Shown here in pieces: positions 9,714 through 20,650 of a stretch of 64,000 nt of DNA. Within the stretch, counting starts at the first letter, position 1. Each line of letters begins with the position of its first letter. The DNA is taken from the NCBI GenBank assembly GCA_918026815.1, contig CAKJVC010000030.1:620001-684000 (forward strand), in the 5' to 3' direction. The translations under genes and the position numbers were made by a program. Origin of the DNA: Chalara sp. BL73 (Eukaryota; Ascomycota; Leotiomycetes; Helotiales). Under the pieces are notes generated by a model that had not been told where the DNA came from, did not search any database, and saw only the letters and a list, made by a program, of their open reading frames with translations.

Positions 9714-10470
9714 CTTATTTGTTTTGTACGTACTATCAATCAAAACCACGTCTTGATTGTTATGTGCAAGCTGGATAGATTCTGGGAATATAATAAAAAG
9801 ATGCTCAATCCGATTTTGACCCGTAACTTGTATTTGAAATTGTATTCCTTGATCTGTAAAGTGTTTGATTAACGAATCATTTGCTGATAAGCCGTATAGC
9901 CGTTCACGTTTAAAAGATGCGTTCAAATTATATAAATCTTTAGGTAAGAACGTAGTCGAAGTATTTTGTTGGAGAAAGGCTATACTGTCTCGTGGTTTAG
10001 TTCCTAGTATTATTAATAACTTGTAAATTACTTGTAAAAAGACGTACCCGCAGAGAAAAGCTGCTTCGCTTTATTCATATCTTCTTGAGCCAATTTACGG
10101 TGAACTGGGTGCGAAGTTACAGCATAGCTTGGAGGATGGTTGTGAGTATTGTACTTGGCTCCTTCTCTATGCCGAATCTCCCACTGTGAACTAGACATCT
10201 CTACAGCTGCAATTGAAAACTGGCAACCCGTTTTACGGGTTCTAGTCTGTCGTTTACGGCTTTGCAGATAATCCTGCGAGTTGTTTTCGGGTGGAGGTTG
10301 GCCACTACGGTCGCATTCGTAGAACACTTTTTTCCGCAAACTACTGTTGATTGTTTTAGATCGGCCAACCCGAAAAGCAAAACGATGACTAGCTGCCCAG
10401 GCTTGTATTGATTGATATAGTTCTTGTTGAGAGCTATACGTAGCTTCCGGAGGGGGGGGCATTGAATCCA

Positions 10471-10658
10471 GTGCTCCTAATAGTGTGAAACAGAGAAATG
10501 TTGACGGAATGTTACTAGGGCGATTATCTTATTGCTACAGTTACAATCTTGTTGCTAGAGTAACTAATGTGCACGTACCGCATAAATGTACGTGCTCAAT
10601 TCAATGGTGCCAATGTTTCACACTATTAGTCTGACAGTGCACACTATTAGGAGCACTG
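10471..10658. repeat. inverted-repeat structure at the MULE 5' end
   Basis: CAGTGCTCCTAATAGTGTG at 10471 is the exact reverse complement of CACACTATTAGGAGCACTG ending at 10658. A second partial copy of the inner part (GTTTCACACTATTAG) lies near 10612. The block has no coding potential and is most simply a MULE terminal repeat with an internal inverted copy. Confidence 0.6.
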
Positions 10659-11141
10659 CCTCAGAAAAGGGATGGAGGTATTCAACAGCTGTTGAGGGCT
10701 TTAAACGCAGAGTGGCACGTTCCTGCCTGAATGCCCCTATTGAAATAAAGCTGATAGGTGCTCAAGGGTAGAACGGAGTATAAATTTGTCCACCGAAATC
10801 GAAGACAACCCGGCAAATCCTGAATTGAAGGTAAAGAATCTTGAATATAGGAGAAAAATAATTCTAATTATTACCAGATAGAGACTTTTCTGATAGACTT
10901 CTATCACTTAGATTATCGAGTTCGTTCGTATGTGGCACAAAAAATACTACAAAGGTATTTTGACACGTCGTCTTTGGCACTTCAAGCAGCCTTCTGCTAC
11001 TACATCGGTTTTGGCATCAGAAGAGACGAGACAAAGTCAATAGAAATTCTTGAGCAGGAAAAAATAAGCTTCCAAACCCTTCTCGGGATGATTCCCCAAT
11101 GTACTAATCAGCGAGATTTATATACTCCATCCACAATCGAT

Positions 11142-12031
11142 CAGTGTAGCCAGTAGTACAAACCGTACGGTGCGCACGGCCGTAATTACAGTACCGTACA
11201 GTTTGACACCGTACGGCTAGCCGTAAAAATACCAAACCGTAGAAACTGTACCGTACGGTTTATACCCTGTACGTATACCGTATACGGCCGTGTGTACAGT
11301 TTGTACTGGCACATGATTACTAGCACGATAACCCCGCATAAAGCACAGACTACACTTTACTTTTTATCCTTAATGAATTGTATAAATAGCCACGTATTAT
11401 AATAAAATTAATATGCAATAAATGCTCGATTCTAGGCTTTCTAATAATGTAATTTTATTATTTTATTATTAAGAACTAATAAAGTTATTAAGTCAGGAGG
11501 TAAAGCTGTAGAAGTTTACTGCTAAGGTTAAACGAGAATCAACCCTACCTACTTACATTCAACTTTATAATATTTCTACCATGACTTTGAGGATGTGAGA
11601 GTTTAGTGGCCGGCACCTGAGCAGCAGGCTATATACCCCAATTTGAGTAGGAAGGCTCTAAATCTACTCTTTATTCCTGCAATAAGTGCGGCGCTTGAAC
11701 GTCTATTTTCGTCTCGCAAAATCACTATTACTGATCGCTGTAATAAGCTTTCGGTAAAGGTAATTGAAGCATTAAAGTGCTTACGGTCCCGGTATCACGT
11801 TCAAGGGTTTGATCTAAAAGGTATAGAGGAGCAATCGATAAAAGAAGGAAGTGGAAATTAAAAGCTGGGAGCTTGGGGTCACGTGGAGTTGTACGGCTGT
11901 ACGTATTATATATGAGTTATTTTACGGCGGTGCTATTCTGTACGTATTTTTCGCTAGAATCTGTACGGCCCTACGTATTATGAGGTAAAAATACGGCCGT
12001 ATGTACGGGGTATACACTACTGGCTACACTG
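11142..12031 (+). mobile_element. non-autonomous hAT element (890 bp)
   Basis: The ends are CAGTGTAGCCAGTAGT and its exact reverse complement (16-bp terminal inverted repeats with the hAT-type CAGTG start). The 8-bp target duplication CAATCGAT is perfect at 11134-11141 and 12032-12039. Subterminal regions are full of CCGTACGG/TACGGCCGTA motifs. Inside, 11643-11861 encodes only a hAT C-terminal dimerisation domain (SAALERLFSSRKITITD). The rest of the transposase is missing, so mobility would need a helper. Confidence 0.92.
11643..11861 (+). pseudogene. hAT dimerisation-domain remnant
   Basis: 72 codons matching the C-terminal hAT family dimerisation region: LLFIPAISAALERLFSS followed by ITDRCNKLS and EALKCLRS. 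There are no upstream DDE residues. It lies inside the 890-bp element, so it is a relic of the parent transposase. Confidence 0.75.
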
Positions 12032-13367
12032 CAATCGATACAATTTGGAAACAAGGCAACGTCTCTTGGATTGCATCAGCCTCTGTTTATGAACAACAAG
12101 GGAAATCAGAGCAAGCAGAGACGCAATTGCTGGAAGAAATCAGATGCCTGAAATTGATTTTTGGTCCTGAACACCAATTAGTGAGAACACTGCAAGGAAG
12201 TCTGTCTCGAATCTACTCTAGTCAAGGCCGGATAACGGAAGCGGAAGAGTTAGACGTGCAATTAATGGAAATGACTTCCAGGATCCTTGGCAATGAGCAC
12301 CCTTCAACATTGACTAGTATGAACAATCTAGCGTTAGCGTTCTTATCCCAAAGGGAATGGAAAAAGGCAGAAGAGTTGCAAGCGCAGGTGATAGAGACGA
12401 GCAAGAGGATCTATGACGATAAGCATTCTTTTACATTGTCTAGTATAAGTAATCAAGCAGTAATATTTAGCGCGCCCAAGGACGATCGAAGAAGGCAGAG
12501 GAGCTACAGACACAAGTTATAGAGACTAGGAGACGACTTCTAGGCCACGATCATCTAAGTACGCTATTAAGTATGGGCACTTTAGTATCAGTATTCAACC
12601 AACAGGGACGATATAAGGAGTGTGAAGGGCTACAGATGGAAGTAATGAAGGCGAAAAAGAGGATACTAGGCCATGATGACCTAGAAACCCTGACTAGTAT
12701 AAGTGCACTAGCTGGAATTTATTGGGACCAACGACGGTTGGAAGAAGCGGAGGAGCTCCAGATGCAAGTAATGGAGGCGAGAAAGAGGATTTTAGGCTAT
12801 GAGCATCAAGATACGCTAGCCATCATAGACAGTCTAGCAGTAAATTTTCAGTCTCAAAAACGATTAGAAGAGGCGGAAGATCTGCAGGTACAAGTTGTAA
12901 AGATAAGAAAGAAGATTTGGGGCGACGAGCATTATGATACACTGCACAGTATAAGTGGCCTAGCGGGAACATTCCGGATGCAGGGGAGATTGTCAGAGGC
13001 AGAAAGGCTGCAGGGCCAAGTGGTTGAGATACAAGAAAAGGCTTTAAGTCAACAAGGGCTAGATAGGCTCATTGCTATGGGCAAGCTAGCAGCGAAGTTC
13101 CGGCACCAAGGACGATGGAAGGATGCAGATGACCTACAAGTACAAATAATGAGAACGACTTCGAGGGTTTTAGGTCCTGAAAATAGTGCTACACTATCTT
13201 GCATGGATCAGGTAGCGTCAATATTTCGAATCCAGGGGCGATTGGCGGAAGCAGAAGAGCTACAGGCGCAAGTGCGGAAAACGAGAAAAAGGATTCTGGG
13301 TTATGAGCAAAGCTCCATACTAAGTACAGGAAATCTTACTTTAAGATTCTTAGACGAAGAGCAATAG

Positions 13368-14460
13368 TGGATAGGTATTAGAATAGAGCTAACAGCACTT
13401 GTAACTGGGCTGCGACTTAACTATGCCAAGTGATCCGGACAAGTCTTTATCCTATAGAATCGAGAAGCAAAATTCGTGATGCCTTCACAATGTTGAGCAG
13501 GGCGGACACGGACCTTGTAACTGATGGCGTTGGAGATGAAGGAGAATGCGTCGATCGTTTGAAAAGGGGCCTTCACAGATCACCCGATCGTCGATTTGAC
13601 TTCGCTGAACAATTTCGAATGTAGAAGTTGAAGCGCTTGAAGAACAATATCACCATTCGCAATACAAAACCCTTCAAGCCATTAAAGGGGAAGAGAGGTA
13701 CCTCTAAAGAGCACAAAATGAGAGGAAGGAATGGGAGAAGTAGATACCTTACGATCAGCGGAAAAGCGATGAGCGTCGGATAAAGCTTGATGATATCAAC
13801 AGTCAATAAGGGTAGTCCGTCGAAAAGAATGCGGACCGCTAACAGAATACCACCACAGCCAATTCCAAGGTCAAGTCGTTGGAGTAGGAGAAGAAGATGC
13901 TGATGGAGCGACTTGCTGCTCTCCTGGCAACGTGGATTAATCCTGGCTCAGCAGAATCTCGTCAGTCTGCGACAAATCTCACCCTCTCCAGCTGGGCTAT
14001 TCAGGGTAGCCAATTAATCAGCCGGTCCATGATCCTCAGCCACTAGTCCAATGACCCTGCCGTCTCCTTCAACACCGCCGCTGCCCCTTCTTCCTCCGCT
14101 GCCTCTGCTCCCGCTGCATCATCCCAAGTCGGCTGCAAGGCTCTCGTTTCTGGTACCACTGGTGGTTTCTTTGGATGGGGATGGGGTGAAATTTGGTGTT
14201 TACACATCTCTTCTCTATGACCGAAGTCTTTTCGTCCCATGGTTTGGGATTGGTGCCATTTTGGGCCGCCACACTTGCTTCATATGCCATCCATCCGGCG
14301 ATTTGCTCATCTGCTACGTCTGTTCATCCACTTGTGCGGAAACTTGTCGGAGGGCTTAGGTCGCAGCGTAGATTTCTTAGCTGACCCTATTGGCTATTTG
14401 TGGATTCATTCATCCGTGTCGAAATTTGGAAGTCCCGAGGCTCAGTTGACCTCTTAGATC
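13368..14460. other. intergenic, no gene recognised
   Basis: Only short overlapping frames without recognisable domains are present between the TPR pseudogene and the 774-aa gene. Nothing here supports a coding call. It should contain the terminator region of the minus-strand gene that ends at 14461. Confidence 0.6.
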
Positions 14461-16785
14461 TCACTCTGACTGAGGCGGCGTAAGGAGGCGGAGAAGCCCT
14501 TGGTTACGATTTGTCGTCAGCGCAACCATAAGCCTGCGAGTCTGCCTTCGATTGCCGTTGCGGGTCTTTTGTACACCTTGCGGTTGCGCCGCACTGGCTT
14601 GGCGTGGGGACCGACGTCTCAGGTTCGTTCCTCTAGCTTTTGTGACACTGCCAGGTATTGCTTGGGGAGAGCTTTCGTTGAAATGAGACTGCGTACTAGA
14701 TAGGTGCGATAGGTCTTCCTTTTTTGTAGTGGAGGTGGTGGCTTGACCTTTCGTAGCTGCTGGCCGCTTTTGCTTCGATAATTTCCTGCGTTTGACGATA
14801 CCCATAGGCTTTCCAGTCTGTGTGTTTGTTGCCTTGGTCCTATCGCGCGAAGCGCCGACAGCGTCAAGCCTAGGTCGAAGCCTATCGCGGCAACTCGTCT
14901 GGCCCTCAGTCTTTGTTCTGGTTCGAAGCCTACCACGCCAGATTGCCTGATCTTCCGCCATCGTAACCTTCGTCCTGGGCTGACGACGTGCTCCTTTGGA
15001 TAGTTTTTCTCGAAGCTGGCACGTATCTTCCGGCCCCATGGCTGAACCCGAGGCACTGTCCCTTAACAAGTTCTTTTGCCCCGAATATACTGGACGTCTT
15101 GCTTTCTGAACTGGCTCTTCTGGGCCAAGCTGCGGCGACGTACAAAGTCCCTCTTCAAAACGTTGCTGGTGTTTCGACTTCCTCCATTGACGTATTCTGG
15201 CGATCATTTCATCTTCGGTATCGTCCTGATCTAGCCAATAACGGTCCCGCCACACGATATCCAGTTCGTCTAGTAGTGACTGTGGGAGGGGAGTATCAGA
15301 TGCAATAGGCTCGGAATCGCTGTTGATGATTGACTCTATCCAGCGTGATGTCTCGATCATTCGTAACTTTTCCCCCGTGTCGGTATGATAACCAAACTCT
15401 GTTTTGATCGCATTTAGTCGTTCCTGCACATGTTGTGGTTTGGGAAGCCGCTCCACCTTGGCCTTGGGATCTCGCCACCATGATGAGGGTGGGGTTCTTT
15501 GTCCGGTAACAAGCCCACAATCTGTCCAGAATGTAACCAGCGCCTGCATCTTCTTCTCTGCCTCTCTGAGAAGGGCCACGTACTTTTTCCTTCCGCATCG
15601 GATCGCCTCCCGGTCCATTTCGTCCAGTTCATCCATCAAATCCGCAGGCCAAGTCCTGTAAATGGAAAGCGGGTCATCTGCCAATATCGAGTCGGGATTT
15701 CTCTCCCTCCAGCGACTAATCGCCTCCTCTCTTTTAACCATTACGCTCTCATACTCTTCATCGTATGATTTGCCGCCTTGATCGTTGGCATGTTCGCGCA
15801 ATGCCATGAGTCCCTTGACCAGGTACCAAGGGAACAGCGTCCCGCCTGGACTACGCCCCATATCCCCCAATAAGTGCAATTCGGGCAAAGGCGTTAGTTC
15901 CACGCTGGATTCGACTGCAGCCCACCGATCACTTATTTCTCGCCGATACTGAGCAGTCGACTCGCGCCCTAATCGCCTCCACATACGGCTCACGTCGTGC
16001 AGTTGATCGAATAGCCAGGACGGATCAGGTGGCAATCTCTCAAATCCTTCTTCTTCCAAGGGCGTAGGGCTTTTCCATTCCATGCGAGGATGTCGGAATT
16101 TGCGGAGTTCGAAATTGTCGGACGGCTTCAATTTGCCTAGTCGCTCGATCAGCTCCTCCGGCTCGATGAAGCCGCGCTTCAACTTCTCGGCATCGAGATA
16201 GGTTACCGTCCCTGGCCAAGCGGTTTCCGAAACAGACGGGCATTTCGATTTTCCCCCGTAGTATTGCGCGTAGTATTGCGGTGATCGTAGACCGAGCATT
16301 TCTAAGTGCATGGCCCAATAACTCTTAAAGAGGGCCCGTCTCTGCTCCCGTGTCAACCGTGAGCCATCGTAGTCTACCTGAATGCCCAATGCATCTATCT
16401 CCTCCTTTGTCATCTCCCCATTGCTGGGCTCTTTCGCCTCCTCGCGGATTTCACACGGTGCTGTGTCGAAACCATCATAGCCGAGCCAGCTCAAGCATCT
16501 GTTCAAAAGGGCCTGTCTCTGCTCTGGTGTCAACACCGAACCGTCGTAGTCAAATTGAATGCCCATCTCCTCTGCGAGCCCCAGTAGTGTCTCGTCACTA
16601 GACTCCATCACCTCCAGGATCCCACATAATTCGGCGTCGGAAGCATCATCTTGTTCGTCAAGTACTACATCTTTTGGTCGTAGCTGTGGTGACGGGAGGA
16701 TTGATTCGTGCATCGTATTATTTGGGAGCTGGACAACATCGTGATCTGTTGCCGATCGCAGAAAGAGGGAGGAGCGAAATTCCAC
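14461..16785 (-). CDS. hypothetical protein, 774 aa, with a duplicated GIQxDYDGS motif and basic C-terminus
   Basis: A single uninterrupted frame of 774 codons with no intron needed. Near residues 72-105 and again 132-165 there are two related units: MGIQFDYDGSVLTPEQRQALLNR and LGIQVDYDGSRLTREQRRALFKS. The middle is charged and Trp-rich. The last 230 residues are Arg/Lys/Ser/Thr-rich and low in complexity, suggestive of a nuclear, nucleic-acid-associated protein. No known domain is recognised. The first ATG at 16785 is used. The gene is divergent from the FHA-kinase gene with about 440 bp between starts, which could be a shared promoter. Confidence 0.75.
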   Translation of the reverse strand: MEFRSSLFLRSATDHDVVQLPNNTMHESILPSPQLRPKDVVLDEQDDASDAELCGILEVMESSDETLLGLAEEMGIQFDYDGSVLTPEQRQALLNRCLSWLGYDGFDTAPCEIREEAKEPSNGEMTKEEIDALGIQVDYDGSRLTREQRRALFKSYWAMHLEMLGLRSPQYYAQYYGGKSKCPSVSETAWPGTVTYLDAEKLKRGFIEPEELIERLGKLKPSDNFELRKFRHPRMEWKSPTPLEEEGFERLPPDPSWLFDQLHDVSRMWRRLGRESTAQYRREISDRWAAVESSVELTPLPELHLLGDMGRSPGGTLFPWYLVKGLMALREHANDQGGKSYDEEYESVMVKREEAISRWRERNPDSILADDPLSIYRTWPADLMDELDEMDREAIRCGRKKYVALLREAEKKMQALVTFWTDCGLVTGQRTPPSSWWRDPKAKVERLPKPQHVQERLNAIKTEFGYHTDTGEKLRMIETSRWIESIINSDSEPIASDTPLPQSLLDELDIVWRDRYWLDQDDTEDEMIARIRQWRKSKHQQRFEEGLCTSPQLGPEEPVQKARRPVYSGQKNLLRDSASGSAMGPEDTCQLREKLSKGARRQPRTKVTMAEDQAIWRGRLRTRTKTEGQTSCRDRLRPRLDAVGASRDRTKATNTQTGKPMGIVKRRKLSKQKRPAATKGQATTSTTKKEDLSHLSSTQSHFNESSPQAIPGSVTKARGTNLRRRSPRQASAAQPQGVQKTRNGNRRQTRRLMVALTTNRNQGLLRLLTPPQSE

Positions 16786-17222
16786 TGTTCATAACACTTA
16801 GAGAGTCAGTTCATAGTCAGTATAAAGACATGAGGGTAGTTGGACTTACAGTGAACCAAAGGCTAGTCTAAGGACACACGTGAAGAAATGAAGATGAAGT
16901 TGGAAGTTGCAGACTCAGAGGCGGGCAACATGAGCGCATACTGACTAGCCTTAGGCTTCGAAATAAGCGGTTAGGCCAGAGCACTGGAAGTGATCACATG
17001 ATCAAACTCTTGCGAGTAATCAATCGCGTGAGTCACGCCATGCATATGCAGGACGCGTTTTCCGGCGCGGCAAAATCAGGCCCTTCATTGGCCTGTTAGG
17101 CTTCACATCTACGAATGGTACGATAACAGCATCAAAATGGTCTCTCGTCTGCACATCTGGTTGCTTAGCCCTTTCTCCATATCCAACTGTCTTTCTCACG
17201 ATTCTTTTTGCATTCCCTAAAG

Positions 17223-19777
17223 ATGGCAGACTCGGCCCAAACCATTCTATACCTCAGACCGCAGACAGCAGAAGCTATCGAGGTATTAGATATCTTCGAC
17301 AACGACCCTTATGTAAAAGAAGTGGCTCCACCTCCCGAACCTGTTGATATCCCCCTGGGAGGAATTCCCGATCTCTTCCCCACGACCCACCTTTCTCCCT
17401 ATGGCAACGCTTTACACGATCACGGCAGAGTATCTCGCGAAAGCACGCCAGGCCTATACCCAATTTCTCCGAGAGTTTTGAGACTTGGATTCAAATCCAT
17501 CAAAAAGCCGTCTGCTCGAGGATTCGAGATTGGATTTGGACCTAACTCCGATGTCAAAGTGCCCTACTACAGCAAGAAGCCGAGCAAGAATCCGCTTAAG
17601 GCCTACTTTCGAATCCATTACAACTTCAACAGTGGCGCGCTTTTGATCACGGCACTGGACGAGATAAAGGTTGGATCTGCCCGTTTGAAAGAACAGGAGT
17701 CTCTACTTATCATGGCTGGCACGAGCATTCAATGCGGAAGGGAATTTGAGTTCACGGTCGAGTTTCCAGATATCAGCAACTGCGCCGAAGAGCATGAGCG
17801 GAATTACCAAGGATACGCTGCAGAGCTCGGTTTCCCGGATGCTCAATACTTGCCAACTCCTCAAGCTGAGTACCTTCCAATTGGCGTTGAACACAGAAGC
17901 GTAGCCGTCCTTGGCAAGGGGGCTTTCGGAGAGGTTCACAAGGCATTGCATACCAAGACTGCGACACAATTCGCCATCAAGATCCTTACTGGAGAAGGAA
18001 AGAACGAAATGAATGAGGTTAATATAATGAGCAGGCTTTGTCATGTGAGTTTATGGATGTGCTTGTTCTATGCTATGTGCTCATATTTGCGAAGGAGAAT
18101 ATCATCAAATACGAGCACGCCTTTGGACTCCCGAGTGGCCAGATTTGCATCGTGATGGAGCTTGCCGTTAATGACCTTCATACGCAATTGAAAGCCAGGC
18201 AAAACGGCAAGCGTAGATCCTATTTACCCCTGCAATGCATCCGATCTATCGGCCAGCAAGCCTTAAAGGGCCTCGTTTACCTTCACGGCGAGGGTTTTAT
18301 GCATCGGGACCTGAAGCCTCAGAACATATTAGTGACAAATTGGGATACTGGAACGGATACACCCGCTATCAAGCTCGCAGACTTTGGTCTTGCAGGCATA
18401 GATCCCGAGCATAACACGTATTGCGGAACCGATGGCTACATCGCTCCTGAAGTTATAATAGCCCGCCGGAGGGCCGAAGAGCTTGAGAAGCAAAACAACA
18501 AAGGGATGAAGACAATTGCACAAAACCGGCTGCTCATGTACACGAATGCTGTTGATATCTGGGCGTTGGGGAAGATTTTGCAGGAGCTCGTTCAGGAAGT
18601 TCCATCACGACTTCGTGGAAAGACTATTTTAGTCAACAAAGAACCGGCACTTCGCCTCATTCGTCGAATGATGCAAGATAATCCCAAGAGGCGACCAACA
18701 GCGGCCGAGTGTTTGAAGGATCCTTGGATGGCCACAATTGACCGCTCTGACAGTCTACTGGCCCAAAAACGCGACAGGTCACCTACTCAGTCCACTTCGA
18801 GCCCTACTTCAAGCGCCGGAGAGCCTCTTCGAAAGGTGATTCGAAGAGCATTTGAGGATTCTATCGCTACCGAAGAGAGCTCAACGATTAGGATAATGAG
18901 CGCCATTTGGCCAGATGAAAGATCGGAACATCAGAATGGTTCCAGTCAAGCCGCACGGGGCGCTTCTGAGGTAGAGATGAAAGACCGCTCTTCGGCTGAA
19001 GAGGGGCAAATACCACATGACTACCAGCAAGCAACTCAACTGACCATACAACTTGGGGAGGATGGTCGATTGTCGCTCACCGCCCGTGGTCATAATGACG
19101 CGCTGATACTTGACTCCCTGGTCGCCCGAGATGAAAACATTCCTCCAGCCATCTTGGCCGATAATGCCGGTCCTCAAGGAGCATCATCTTCAATGCAGGA
19201 TGTAGCACGCAGGCTGCTGGCGGCCCTTCAGGCAGAAGGCTACGGCAATAATGTGACAATTGCAGGCAACAATGCAGATGTGGGAGTTATCCGCAACGAA
19301 CTTTCTCGATTGAGCATCTCAAGTATACAAGTTCGACAAGAGTCGGAGAGCTCCGTTATGCTAGGACTTGAGTTTGACAATGAGGAATGGACTAGTAACT
19401 TCTGGAATGAAGGACAATCTCCAGTCAATCGCAATATCGGGTCACAATCAGCTGGTCCTGCCGACCGAAACAGTACTGCCGCAGCTGGCGATACTTCGAG
19501 ACCTCGTTCTTGCCTTCAAGCTCTGTTCAGTCAGGTTCGCCCGGCCTCATTCTTGGATGAGCCAAGCGTCAACCGGCAAGAACCCGTCGGCGCCCTTGAT
19601 CAATTCTCAATGCCAACCATCACACTAAATGATGGTGCGATCACTGATAGGACTTTGAGCGTTACTCAACCAAGCGTCACATCAACCGGAAGTGATTCGA
19701 GTTGGAGCAGGGAAGCGAATAAGGGGGTCACGTATCCTAGTCGTCTTGACGATGTCATGGTAGGCATTTCATTTTGA
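17223..19777 (+). CDS. FHA-like domain serine/threonine protein kinase
   Basis: Two exons, 17223-18044 and 18095-19777, with an intron GTGAGT...AAG that joins LCH to ENIIKYEH; the protein is about 834 aa. Residues ~85-190 resemble a degenerate FHA domain (phosphothreonine binding). The kinase domain follows with a glycine loop GKGAFGEV, a Lys in FAIKIL, catalytic HRDLKPQN near residue 344, DFG near 370 and an APE-like site. The C-terminal ~350 residues are Ser-rich with no domain seen. This arrangement resembles the Rad53/Chk2 group but also lineage-specific fungal kinases; the exact pathway is inference. ATG 17223 was chosen because the codon upstream at 17208 is TTG. The acceptor could also be GAG 3 nt later. 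Confidence 0.82.
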
Positions 19778-20199
19778 TTTCTTGGTAGTAGACGGTGGTG
19801 CAAGGAGTCGAAAAATGCTATAAGTAGCATACGTCTCTACCATCATCTTCTCGCGCCCCGAACAGTTTAAGTGGGCCGCGCTCCTTAGTAGCGTCGCGGT
19901 CGTTACCGCGGGGTTCCTATACACGGTCTTTGTTTATTTGCGGCGCGGTCACTTGTTGCATCTAGAGAAGTGGATGGAGATTATAGGCTCCCAGAAGGGG
20001 AAGCAGCGCTCGAGGGAGGAGGGACTCGAGAGGATCGTATCAAGCAGTGATGTCTAGAATTGCTGCATATGGCAGGAAGTGAATCCACGCTGGATGTCCA
20101 GAGACAGGACGGTTATCCGATCTCTGGTCATTCCAGCCATCCAGCCGTACATGGCTCCAACTTGCCGACGCACCTGCTCCTCCCCGCGGCGGCACTTCG
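19778..20199. other. possible gene remnant with one hydrophobic segment
   Basis: On the plus strand around 19860-20055 one frame gives a possible membrane segment (SSVAVVTAGFLYTVFVYL) followed by charged residues and a stop. It has no clear start and I do not recognise it. It directly precedes the kelch remnant. Confidence 0.3.
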
Positions 20200-20650
20200 A
20201 TGGCTTTTCACCAGGGCTTAATATATAGGATGAGTGGCTTTGACGGCAAGATCGAGCAGGGCGGTAGCCTTGACGTCTACGATCTAACAAGCAACACTTG
20301 GACATCGCAGAAATATTCACCGGACGGGGTATCGGGACCTATTCCAAGGAGTGTGTGCTCTCTGCTAGCCCTCGTTATAGGTGGAAAGCCGTCGCTCGTG
20401 ACTTTGTTTGGCGAAAGAGATTCTAGTTCCCTCGGTCATCAGGGTGCAGGGGAAATGCTTGGGGATGTCTGGGCCTACGATATTGGTTCGGCAACCTGGT
20501 CTGAGGTTGTAGCTAAAGGGGTTAACACCTCCAGTGAACCAGTCCCAAGAGGCTGGTTTGATGCAGATGTAGTCAGTCAGAGATCTTGATGCTCGGAGGC
20601 TTAGGCGAAGCGAACGAACGGCTCAGTGATGCATGGCTACTACGATTCTG
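20200..20650 (+). pseudogene. kelch-repeat protein remnant
   Basis: The frame 20200-20589 contains kelch-type blade motifs: IYRMSGFDG with SLDVYDLTSNTW, then GEMLGDVWAYDIGSATWSEV and VPRGWFDADVV. A frame change near 20588 continues the pattern in another frame as LMLGGLGEANERLSDAWLL before a stop near 20650. Fungal kelch proteins of this sort usually have six blades; only about two and a half remain. It is probably a decayed gene copy. Confidence 0.6.

Larger units (their letters stand above)
8475..10462 (-). pseudogene. MULE transposase (FAR1-like N-terminus, DDE core)
   Basis: Exons on the minus strand: 10462-10048, intron 10047-10004 (44 nt), 10003-9719, then the LTR insertion, 9454-9422, intron 9421-9307, 9306 to 8659 with a second insertion, intron 8658-8590, and 8589 to about 8475. 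The N-terminal 144 codons resemble a FAR1/WRKY-type DNA-binding domain. Catalytic motifs follow: VVLIDSTYKTNK with the first Asp, VVVMDGDDAVKNA with the second, and TSRGEGAHAYIK with the Glu region. Skipping both inserts keeps the frame open. The SWIM zinc finger and C-terminus are missing because of the truncation. Exon ends were chosen by GT-AG and frame. Confidence 0.78.
8475..10658 (-). mobile_element. MULE (Mutator-like) DNA transposon 1, 3'-truncated, hit by two LTR-like insertions
   Basis: A minus-strand MULE transposase gene starts at 10462 and continues to about 8475, where it is fused to the ABC fragment. At its 5' side is an inverted-repeat structure: CAGTGCTCCTAATAGTGTG (from 10471) and its reverse complement ending at 10658, probably the terminal repeat. 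The matching end on the other side is lost. A 171-bp insert (8943-9113) and a 259-bp solo LTR (9455-9713) interrupt the gene; both have exact 5-bp duplications. Confidence 0.8.
10749..13367 (+). pseudogene. kinesin-light-chain-like TPR protein gene, broken by a hAT insertion and a frameshift
   Basis: A first coding block ends near 10827. A likely intron (GTAAAG...TTACCAG) leads to codons from 10878, which run to 11141. The 890-bp hAT element (11142-12031) and its duplication come next; then the frame resumes at 12040 and runs to 13367. The later part carries about nine 42-residue TPR units of the kinesin-light-chain type (A-E-E-L-Q-x-Q-V...R-K-R-I-L-G-x-E-H). Around 12470-12480 (GCGCGCCCAAGG) one extra base shifts the frame, giving a stop at 12522; the same TPR pattern continues in the next frame. 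The function in fungi is unknown; such TPR arrays often follow NACHT/NB-ARC domains. The 5' start is uncertain. Confidence 0.75.
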
